Source of the DNA: Chromera velia
Taxonomy: Eukaryota > Sar > Chromeraceae
Assembly (NCBI GenBank): GCA_018398765.1
Contig: JAHBMJ010002314.1
Coordinates: 10,001-74,000 of the forward strand
DNA length: 64,000 nucleotides
Direction of reading: 5' to 3'
The first letter of the stretch is position 1, and each line of letters opens with the position of its first letter. Both the position numbers and the translations under genes were made by a program. Shown piece after piece: positions 1-10,160 of the stretch. Below the pieces are notes generated by a model. The model did no database searches. It was not told the origin of the DNA and saw only the letters and a program-made list of their open reading frames with translations.

Positions 1-815
1 GAAAGGACCCCATCGTTGGAAGAAAGAACAGGACTCAAACGAAGTCATCCATGCCTGGATCGCCAGGAACAAATGAAAATGTAAAGAAACGTGGCAAAAA
101 GACGCGACTGTGAACGATTCAACACAAGGGAAATCTGGGCAAGTAGCAGAAGATGTAGGAAAATCAGACGAACGGCAGGATGCGCTTTCAGTAAGAATGT
201 TTGACACAACACCGCCCTCACTGAAAGAAAGAAACCGACTTGACTCTCCGGAAGGGTTGAATGAGGATTTTGCTCACAAGAGAGCAGAGCATGGTGAAGA
301 GCAGAAAGGCCGCCACCGCCTGCACAGGGAAGAGAGGATGGAAGGAAAAAAGGAAAAGACGCCAAATCTGAATTCCATACCGAGAACAAGAGAGCCCGAA
401 GGGAACAAAACGGAAGAGCTGTTTTCTACTTCAACTGCATCTCAGTTCATGACCATGCCTCTTTGCACTTTCTATCTCTATGGCTTCGTCGTCATTCGAG
501 CAGCCTGACTTGACGGACCTCGAGAATTGTGCGTGCGTCATTCGTCTCTATGCCCTCTTGGTAGACTCCCAGCTGCAGACAAAAAGGGAAGAGTTCTCAT
601 TCGTCAATTTTGAATGTGAAAATTTCCGCGGTTTTGATTGATCCCTTGCTGTAAACGTTGAGGATGTGTGCGAAGTTCGACCTACATTTCCACTTCCGTA
701 TTCCTTCGAGAGAGACTTCTATTCTGCTCTGTAGATGCAAACGAGAGCCTCTTCTCTTCTTGTCTCTTCTTTTTTCTTCTCCGCTCCTTCTATTGCTTCT
801 CATTGACGCACGCAC

Positions 816-2222
816 CTTCACTTCATGGATGGAGAGGCTCTTCTCCACAGAGCCGTCGTCAGAGAACTCGAAGGCGATTTTCGTGTACCCGAAAATGTTC
901 GTGTTCCCGTTGTACACCAGGAAGTCAATCACCAGCTTCTGAGTGTCTGCCTCCAGGAACCACGTAGGACGCTCGAAGACACGGGCAAAGAAGGCCTCGG
1001 CAATTTGGGAGTCAGAAGACATTTCGCACACAAACGCAGCTGCACACAAAAGAAGAGATTCAAAGATCAAAAGAAAGTCAAGTCACAATGTCTCAGTACA
1101 TGCAGTGAATGAAAAATTTCTGTGTAAGAGTCGGGAAAAAGCTCACGCAGATTAAAAGCTGTACAAAGAGACACTCAACGTGATCCTTTTTTTCCGTCTG
1201 CATGTGACATCTTTGTTCCATTTGCTGCGCAATTAGTCCCTCAGCAAGAAGGAAAAGTGAGCCAACTGACCGACCGACCCTTTCCTCCATACGCATCCGT
1301 CCCCCCTCTCGGGTAGCAGCCTATGTATCCGAGCCTCTCTTCCTGTTCTTCTTCGGAGATCTGCACACACACACAGAGAGCACTTCAAAAGTTATCTGCA
1401 TGTCCAAAGAATAGTCAAACACATGTAGAAAGAATCCGGAAGAGGACTGGAATATGAGAAGCTTCAAATGGAATTGAAGGGACCAAAAGAGAGGAGAAGA
1501 AGAGAGGTACGAGAAAATCAGTAAATTGCATTGTGCGTGCGTCCTCTCAAGTACAGCTGCTTTGCTCCACAGAGACATTTCAAAGGAATGTAAGCAGCCC
1601 TCTGAGCTGCCCTCCTGAAAGTCACTGATGCAGGAAGAGAAATACATTGAAACACATACACACAGTATGAATGCATCCGGGGACAAGATTGAACAAGTGT
1701 ATGTCATACATATTTTCCTTTGCCTGCTGACCTCCAGTGAGTGGTCGATGAGTGCGGAGACATTTTGTTGGTTCGCGACCCATCTGACGATCTCCTCGGG
1801 TGCTTTGGGGATTCTGTCCCTGACCTGCAGGGAGAACCTCACGGGGTTCTCTCCAACTAACACGTTCCAGTCCTGAATCACCACAGGCGTGTATACTGTT
1901 CCCAACAGGCCCGACGGGAGATTCGGGAAGAGAGTTGAGTACTGGTCGGGTGCGGTGGTGGAGAAACAGATGTCTGGGATGACCTCGGTGATCCATCTGA
2001 TCGTGTCGGTGCGGTCAGTGACCTGCATGCATGCATGTATCAACTTGCATGGGATGGGATGGGCAACTGCGCATGATTTGAGTTACCAATGCAGCACGGA
2101 CCCAAAGTTGGAAAGGGACAAAACATCTTCAACGAGACTTTTCGTTCAAGAGGCTTCACATTCTGAGAAAACGCGCACGGCAAAATCTTCTTTCACAATG
2201 CAGAGAGAGAACGAGGAAATGC

Positions 2223-2253
<31 letters not shown>

Positions 2254-3021
2254 GAGAGAGAGAGGGTGAGAGAGAGAGAAAGAGTCGACTGACGTCCCAA
2301 ATGGTCTTTCCTGTCTGCCCGTCGCTGGCTTCGAATGTGGCCTCCGAGATGGCAGTGTAGAGGGCAGAGCGGAAGTAGAAGGCGTCGTCTGTCTTCAATT
2401 GGAGGACGAGAGCAACGAGGTAGAAGATCGCAAACAGAATCAGACGAATCTGCGAAGAAAAGAACATACAGGGAGGATAGCAGATTGGTGTTGAGAGGCA
2501 CACACACAATTGGGGTCATTTGTGCCTTTGAGAAGTAGTTTTTCGTTCGGACTGCGCCAACCGGTCAGGTCTCGGCCCACTCCACCAACGACTGAAAGCG
2601 TGTGAAAAGAAATATTTTTGTGCCATCCGAGGTAGACAGATCCGTCGAGTGATCCCCCGTCCAACTGACTCACTGCTGCGAAAGGAGTGTCCTTGTTGAT
2701 TGGGAAGAGCGGCTCTCCTGAGTCCTTGAATCCTTTCGCTTTCTCCGCCTGTCGCTGTCTCTCACTTGCTGCCTGACTGCTCCCCCCTCCTTGTATCCCC
2801 CCCTCTCCCTGCAGCGCTGGCCTGGGCGTCTGCACCAGATGAAAGGCCGAGACGTCGTTCTCATCTCTGTCTTTGTTGGAGGGCGAGATCCCGTTTCCGT
2901 TTGGCGACTCGCCCCCTGCTCCCGCGCTCGTATCTGTCCCGTACTTTTGCATAAAGGGGACCGGCTTGGCGGGGGAGACGGTGCTGTCGAGAGCCTCGAC
3001 TGCGTCCATCCATCCATCCAT
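816..3021 (-). CDS. polycystin (TRPP) cation channel, gene B, truncated at left edge
   Basis: This is the N-terminal half of a PKD2-like channel of ciliary or endomembranes. Recognisable exons are about 3021/3009-2600 (hydrophilic N-terminus; start ATG unresolved, 3021 or 3009), 2449-2294, 2022-1732 and 1039-816. The second encodes S1 (IRLILFAIFYLVALVL) and the following loop. The third carries a stretch resembling the family PRLRQLRVR region (NPVRFSLQVRD). The fourth has the hallmark of the polycystin extracellular domain, a Trp followed by KLVIDFLVYNGNTNIFG and an FEF motif. A small exon near 1611-1540 and another near 573-540 are possible. S2-S6 and the pore must lie left of position 1. 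It lies about 0.7 kb downstream of a complete paralogue on the same strand, suggesting tandem duplication. The N-terminus is unlike that of the paralogue. Family assignment is firm; the start and the left end are not. Confidence 0.72.
2221..2280. repeat. (CAGA)n/(GA)n microsatellite
   Basis: About seven CAGA units run into a GA tract. It lies in the intron just downstream of the S1 exon of polycystin gene B, next to its GTCAGT donor at 2293. Confidence 0.9.
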
Positions 3022-3066
3022 CCATCAATCCATCAATCCAGACAGACAGACAGACAGACAGACAAA
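3001..3066. repeat. (CCAT)n and (GACA)n microsatellites
   Basis: Adjacent CCAT/ATCC and GACA tetranucleotide runs overlap the candidate start region of polycystin gene B on the minus strand. The runs create several ATG codons there and make the true start uncertain. Confidence 0.9.
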
Positions 3067-3690
3067 CATACATACAGAACGGAAGAATCACAGGGTGCTC
3101 ATCTTATGTTCATTTGCAGAAGGAATGGGAGCAATGGGAGAAGAAGGCAACTGTTAGAAGAGAAAAGGGAGGGAGGACTTTGGGAAGAGGGCTGTCAAGA
3201 GTGCAAACGTCAGTATGCAGGCACATTACAGAAGCCTTGATCGCAAAAAGCAATGAAAGGAGTTTATGATGGATCATGTACATGCATCTTTTCAGAAACA
3301 AGATCTTGGGGGCTGCACAATCGTGCACACTCGTCTGACTCACTGTTGTGCCTGCTTTGTGATTTGGATTTGCCCAAAGCCTGCAGACAGGGGAGATGAA
3401 AGCGCAGCGTATAGAGAGCCAAAGGCAGGGGTGCCGAGAAGAAGACAAACACAACCAAGACACTTTGACCGAACAAAGAAAAAGAAAAACCAAAAATGAT
3501 GTTCAAAATGGAGAATTTAGATAGTCAAACAGTCAGATGCAAGTCTATTTGAAAGACAGATGGGAAGCAGTACAACATTCTGGATAGAAGAGAAAAGTGA
3601 CAGAAACTTCTCCCCTGCCTCTATCCCGCCTCTCTGTTTGCCTGCTTGCCTGCCTGCCTGCCTGCCTCCACTCACTCATTCAGGATTCAG

Positions 3691-6600
3691 TCACTCACTG
3701 ACCCCCCTGGGCTTCTTTCTCGCCATCTCTCGCTTCATTTCCAAAAGCGTTTTGCGAAACGCGAGCTCGGCGTACACTGCAGAGTTGCCAGGGTCAAAGA
3801 GGAAAACAAAGGAAAACATAAAGAACGAAAGAAAAAACAATGAATGCGCGGCAATGAATTCGACACATGAGTACAATTCATTTTACCAATTGGGATGACA
3901 CGATTGAAGAGATGTGCTGTCTTGCGCTCAGTCTTCTATTCCCTTGCCCTCCCTAACGTGTTTGTAAACGATTAGGAGGAAATCCCTCAATGGTTCGACA
4001 AGTGAATGAATCTTCTGAAGACAGGAGGACGGCTGAATGTAAAGAACGGAGACCCACTCGAAGTCACGATGGAGAGGAGGAATTGAGCGACGACGATTGC
4101 GAACACCATCACGAAAGGAACGAAGAAGACGATCAGGGGCACCACCTCTTCCTGACTCAAATTGTTGCCTGAGGAGGTCAGGCGACCCATCTGCAGACAC
4201 ATGTAGTGAAACATAGAACTACAATACACATGCATACCCATGTGAGGTGGATTACTGGCCCCACATGACACCCGAAGCCCCACAGCCTCTTTCTTCCCGA
4301 CCACCAGGCGTTCAGATTGTGTTTCCAAGTTACGGCGACCTCTATCGACCTTCTACAATGACGAGGAGAGATGGAAGGGAGGTGTGGGGAAGGAATGAAA
4401 GAAGAAAGAGAGGGAGACAGGAGAGAGATGAGCTTGTGAGATCCCTAGAGTAAGGGGGGCGCACAAAAAGAATCGGAAAGAAGGTCCCAGTACAAGAAGA
4501 AAAAAGAGGAGATGTGAGAGAAAAGTAATCCGGTTATGCGCACGATACACGCACGTGCAATACAGAGGTAAATGGATCCACGGCCTCATTTTTCTTGAAT
4601 CACCCATTTCAATCCAAACCTCCAGCAACGTATTAGTATTAAATAAACAAAAAGTGAAAGAACAAAGAGACATATAGTGACAAAAGGCAGGCTTTCCACT
4701 GACGTCTCCCAGCACAAATGTGTAGCAAGTGTGCAGAGATTCCTCCAGAGTGGCAAAGTGTTCGTTTTGAGACCCGAACGCGAGGGTCGCAAAGAGGGCA
4801 AAGCCTGCAGGAAAGGGATGTGGGAGACACAACGACACACACAAAAACGGTCAAGATTTTTTTATGAAACAAAATGCATTCATTTTGATTAAAAGATCGG
4901 AGGAAACGACATAAAATGACACGACTGTGCGTTGTGTTGCTCAATCGTTGCTCACGTACATGAGGAAGGGAGGAGAGAGATGACGCCTTATTGCAGCATT
5001 GCAGCTCACGAACAAAAGTGCTCAGCAAAGGCTCCAACACAGCCAAAGGGTGTGTTGGAAGATTATATGTCCCATCGATCTGACTGAGTCCACTGACTGA
5101 CTGATGAAGAGGACTGCACAGGGCACGAGCAGGACCCCCGTGCGAAACCCCGCCCTCCCAGCGATCCACAGATGAGCTTGGACGTCCGGCACATAAATCG
5201 TCAGCCATCTGCACAGATGTGTGTACATGATAGCAGAAGCAATGCATTCGTTCTGCAGGTCAGAATGGAATTGATTGATTACGCGTGTAAGCCGAAGTGA
5301 AATTGATTGTAAGCCGAAGGAACGCACGAAGCTCAGCCACGTGCAAATGTGAAAGGAGTGGAAACACGACATAAGTTTGATCAAGTAAATGATGTTGTAG
5401 AACAATCACCCTCCCTGACTGCTCTCACAGCCAGACCATGCATAGCAGCTGCCCTCTGCAACGCAGCTGTTTATTTCTAAAATTGCGCCCTAGCTGCCCT
5501 ACCTGAGGAGACGCAGCCACACGGTGCAGAGAGTGATGGCCACGAGGCTCGTTCCAATTTCGTGCCACTGAATTCCCCTCATCATTCGACTGTTCAGTGC
5601 CTCGTATCTGATGTACCCCCCGCCCTCTGAAAAAAAATTATCAGGCTCAAAGTCCAAGTTGGACCCGAAGAAGTGAGACCCGTACAGATACACCCCCACA
5701 AGGCTGAGACCCAGACAGGTAAACACCAGCTCCTCCAGACCAGCGAAGGACGTAAAGGTCTTCCACTTTTTGTCCACAATCAGAACGACCAAGTACAAAA
5801 CCTCCAAACCCAGGGCAGCCCAGGCAAGGTAATTGGAGACGGTGTCCCACTGCAGGGAGAAGTAAATTGGCAGGGCTTTTAGGTTTTGAGAATGCATCTT
5901 CGTGAATGCATTTATTGTGGAGTGTCCTCAGCTGATTGATTGTGTCGAGGTCCATCCTACAGTCCGAGTCCTTTGCATTTCAAATTTGTTCCTTTTAATT
6001 CGTTCCTGCTTTGCTTCCTACCTCTTCACCGCGGAGACACTATTGCGTGGAAACTGTCTCCATCAAAGCAGAATGTTCGGAGGAATCCGTAGGAAAAACA
6101 CAAAGCAGACACACACCGAAGCTTCCCCCCCCCCCNNNNNNCCCCCCCCACTGACGATGTCTGAGGTCTCATGAGAAAACGACTTGAGGTGTTTCTGGAT
6201 GCCCCCACCGGAATCAAATTCAAAGACGATGCTGCAGTACGAACACAGAAATAAATGCATTGCACGTGTGCTCGTGTGCGTCTTCAATTACTTCTTGCTT
6301 CGGGAGAGTCCAACCAAAAAGAGCATGAGGACAAGGACAGAAAAAAGTGGAACAAAATTGTAGCACGCAAGAGTCTCCACAAAGAAGAATCAATCTCTTC
6401 TGGTTTCTTTGCACTCTTCTATTCGTTCCTCTACAGAGGGAGGGGAAGGTAAAACACACACTGCGTCGTTTGACCGACTCACCTTGTATACGACCAGGCT
6501 GCAAATTGAGTGTTGTAGAGGGTGAAGTCGATCACTAGGGAGGTTGTGTACCTGGTGGAAGCAGGAAGGAAGAGGAGAACAACGAATGTCGTTGGAGAAT

Positions 6601-9449
6601 GAGTTTCTTCGGATATTGACGCAGCAGTCTGACTACATCGGGACATTGCGATTGTGTCAGAAGGCAACCTGGCAGAGGGAAAGACACTCGGATAGTCATT
6701 CTGGTTCCCTTCAGCCGTATGTTGTTCTGCGTGTATGAACGGAGAGGAAAAGAAGCTCGGTAAAAGGCCGCCCCATCATGAAAATTTGATTTCATCAGCA
6801 TTTCCTCTCCGCTGACCTGTCCACCAGCCGGTCCGTTTCGAGAAGGCGTTGTACTTCTGCCTGCACACTCAGAACAAGAAGAAAGAGGGGGGGTTGGCGG
6901 AGGACAAGAATCGTCAGATTGCACGATGCGAGAGAGAGCCAGAGGGGAGCGGAAAGCCGGTGTGGGAGAAACAACAGAGTATCGGAACTTTGGCACAATT
7001 AACGTCGTGCTTGCGCTGTTGTTGAATTCGATCGAGAGGGAGCACACACTAAGTCTCTAATTTCCATTATCCCACTCCGATTGCACTTCCGACCTTTCTC
7101 TCGACACTTTCTAGGAGCTTTACGAGATTTTCTCACGGGATTTTCGTGAAACCACCATCAGATGTCATCTGGCAGTCCTATTCCTTCCCTCTCTCTCTAC
7201 TGACCAGGACACTTGCATGGTCGGTGAGGGGAACCTTCTCCACGAACCCGCCTGCGTTGAGGTACCCTTCTCCATCCTTCCACACAAACGGCCGCGTGGA
7301 GTTCTTCCCGTAGTTCTGCCTGTCGTCCAGAGCCCCGGGGGCCGAACCGGCCTCGACTGACTTGCCCCTCCAGATCTTTGGGTAGGCAAGGGCAAAGCGG
7401 GTGTCGGGGTTGTCTGTCGTCAGCATTCTTCGTGCAGTGAACCGAAGCTCTGCAAAGACAAAAAAAAGAGACCTTTGTTCGAGGGCCTCCATGCATTCTG
7501 TGCCGCGAAGCTCCTGGAGTAACACGAGACTGAGGCTTTCTCTCGCTGCTCTGGGTTCCGATATAGCAAACCAAACATATGCAGATTCGTGAGGTCATCC
7601 GAAAAAGAAAGAAGGGAAACTCCCCATCTGACCGACCGGCAGGCACAACCAGGTTGAAGTTCAGGAACACCCCGGGCCCAGAAGGATCTTGTGTGAGAAG
7701 GGGAACAACTACCTGCATGAAGGAGAAGATGATGGGGGGGGGAGTTCAGTATACACAAACGTGTGTGCATATCTGTGTACACACTTACGGACGGATCCTG
7801 TACAAAGAAAAGAAAAGAGCAAGAATCGGCAGGAAAAGGCAGACAAAGGCTGTTATCTTTTTCGTTTCTGGAAAAAAGAAGAGTTAAGGTGCAGACCCCG
7901 TCGAGAGGAAGCAACCCCAAGCTTTCTCCTTCCGCCCCAGGTCCCCCCCCCTGTCCGTTAATTCTTCTCCCTCCCTCCCTGTCTGACCTGATCCACCCAC
8001 AGAGCGAGTGCGTCTGCATTGTCGATGTTGCTGAATGTTTCTGTGAGTGAGTGTCGGACGAAAGTCCTCTCCAGCAGGGGCGAAGAGATGGCCTCTGTCA
8101 TCATGTCCGACTGTCTGTTGTAGAAGGCTGTGAAGGCAAAGGCGCTGGTCACCGCGAGGTAGCTGAAGAAGAGCACCTGCTGCAGCCCCTTCCGAATAGT
8201 CTTCTTTATCTCCTTCTTCCGTTGCTTCAAGTCGGGAGGAAGAAATATCATCGTCTGCATGGCATCCATCCCAACGAAGGGAGGGATTGGATGGGATAGG
8301 AAAGCACACAAGCAATTAAGCAAATTGCCACAATGTTGACCTTTCAGGGGGGCAAAAACGTGAGTGCCTCAGGCCCGTGTGCACACACACACACACGTAG
8401 ACGCCCACATCGGGCGAAGGAGTAGAGAGATACTCGGAGTTTCCTTGCAACCAACAAATTGAATAAGAAAAATAAGGGTCCTCGGAAATCTGCTTCTGAC
8501 TCGCTCCCTGCCTGCCTGCCTGCCTGCCTGTCTGTCTGTCTGTCTGTCTGTCTGTCTGACTGACTGACTGACTGATTGACTGATTGACTGATTGACTGAT
8601 TGACTGATTCACTGACTGACTGACTGACTGACAGGCTCTTGAGAGTCATCGAATCTGTCCTCTTCTTTGAGGTCATTTCCGTAGAGGAGTTTCTCGAAGA
8701 TCTTGGTGTGCAGCTTCTGCTGCTTCTTCCGAGGATCCTCCTTCTCTCGCTTCTCCTTACCGTCCTTATCCCTCTCTTTTTCCTCGTCCGCGTCCAGCTT
8801 CTCATCTTTTTTCGGATCCCACTGGAACGCGTCCTTCTGCACACACTCATATATGCACTCAGACGTTCGTTGGCACAGCTAGGGATACACATGTGAAAAT
8901 GTCTAGACTGCAGGAGATTTTGGTATATAGGGGCGCGAAGAAGTAAACAGAGAGTCAAGAACAGGGAACGGTGTGACCAGAATGAGGGGGGAGAAAGTCA
9001 AAGAGGATGGCATCCAGTCCGGCCATGCACTGAACAAAAAGGCAGGCGGGCAACCAGGCAGCTCTCGCAAGCTGGTAGATCCAACTCGCAGACCGGCAAG
9101 TACGCAGGCAAGCAGACAAATGGACACCTACACAAAGGAGCAGACACGACTCTGGTAAACTACTAGGTTGGGAGCGGATAAGGTGAGACAGCGGGACTCA
9201 GCATGCAGCATGCATGGAGTCAGTCTGCCACACGCAGAAACACAAATGGTTCCCAGGGCTTAAAGGCGTGAATCAAGAAAGCAAGCGGTTCTCGTCAAGG
9301 AGGCCTCGTCCGTCTACCTTTGCTGGAATGATTGACTGACGAACCCTGGGGTCTGCGCATATGCGGAAGGACTCATTGGTGTCTTTCTGCTTCTGCTTCT
9401 GGTTCACTGCCGCCGCCACGGTCTTCGTCCGATGGTCTTGCCCAAACAT
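3691..9449 (-). CDS. polycystin-2-like (TRPP) cation channel, gene A, complete
   Basis: A predicted non-selective, Ca-permeable channel of about 625 residues. Thirteen exons: 9449-9318, 8836-8633, 8254-7988, 7712-7637, 7449-7205, 6856-~6820, 6551-6483, 6231-6156, 5849-5503, 5208-5102, 4804-4704, 4190-4058, 3776-3691. All phases fit except the sixth/seventh junction, which needs a GTGGAC donor or a non-standard site. In order: a charged N-terminus; S1 (QVLFFSYLAVTSAFAF); FSNIDNADALALWV, like the family W-rich loop; GYLNAGGFVEKV, matching the polycystin GGY region; LVIDFTLYN; S2 to S4 in the long ninth exon; S5; pore helix ending VLGD, the polycystin filter; S6 (VVPLIVFFVPFVMVFAIVVA). The C-terminus is very short, with no EF-hand or coiled coil, unlike animal PKD2. 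The stop lies within a GTCAGT that could be another donor, so more C-terminal exons are possible. Confidence 0.88.
6136..6141. other. assembly gap in a C homopolymer
   Basis: Six N flanked on both sides by C runs, in the intron between the eighth and ninth exons of polycystin gene A. No coding sequence appears to be lost. Confidence 0.95.
8509..8632. repeat. compound (TGCC)n(TCTG)n(TGAC)n microsatellite abutting a splice donor
   Basis: On the minus strand the GTCAGT donor of the second polycystin-A exon begins at 8632. It runs directly into repeated CAGT units, then CAAT-type variants, CAGA and GGCA units. The repeat therefore starts exactly at the exon boundary. Confidence 0.9.
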
Positions 9450-10160
9450 GCTGCTTTAGTGGAAGCTGGGGTCCTTGCTCCTCTGTGCCAAACAAGCAGA
9501 CAATCACAATCTCTCTCCTCCGCTTATATTTCAGTATGTGTGGCAGTTGCGATTCATGCAGACAAGGATCAGAGAATGACGCACCGGAAAGATGGTGCGG
9601 ACTTCATCGCTGTACATATGCTACGTTGCTCTTGCGTTGCAGTCCTTATGCCACTCCGTGATGACAGCCAAGCACTGTTGGAAGGAATTGAGTGCTCTCT
9701 CTAGCTGAGTCCACAGATACAGAGACTTCATGGATGATGATGAGCGAAACGTCTCCATGCATGCACTATATATTAGCCTTTAAATTATCACATGCATGCA
9801 ATTTATGGAACAATTTATTCCATAAATTGCATATGGATCCGGTTGCATGGGGACGAAAACCAGCATGCATGGTTTCGCACGAAATGCGCGCGCGCCATGC
9901 TGCATGGGTTCGCAAAATTAAGTCACAAAACAAAACAACGCCTCAAAAGATGCAGCAGATCGAATCATCTGATCAAGACGGTTTCTTCTGCAGCTGCACG
10001 GGCAGTGCATCCCTGCAAGGCTGCAGCGTGTTAATTGATATGGCAGCAACGGCGCCAGTTCGAAAGGAGTCGTTAATTCTTCGCCGCATGATTGCGTTCC
10101 TGAGAACATTCCAGACTGACACAGACGCGTAAATCATCGGAGCACTACAGGCGGGTGAAG
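9450..10160. other. intergenic region between divergent genes (candidate shared promoter)
   Basis: About 0.7 kb separates the start codon of polycystin A (minus) from that of the FBH1-like helicase (plus). Small open frames here show no family motif. The stretch 9750-9930 is rich in TGCATG/GCATGC palindromes and holds one strong inverted repeat, listed separately. I see no clear TATA box. Confidence 0.5.
9796..9832. repeat. perfect 15-bp inverted repeat, 7-nt spacer
   Basis: Arms at 9796-9810 (ATGCAATTTATGGAA) and 9818-9832 are exact reverse complements separated by CAATTTA. The repeat lies in the divergent intergenic region, so it could be a cruciform, a protein-binding site or a trace of a small transposon. 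It is not followed by a T run on either strand. Confidence 0.85.
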
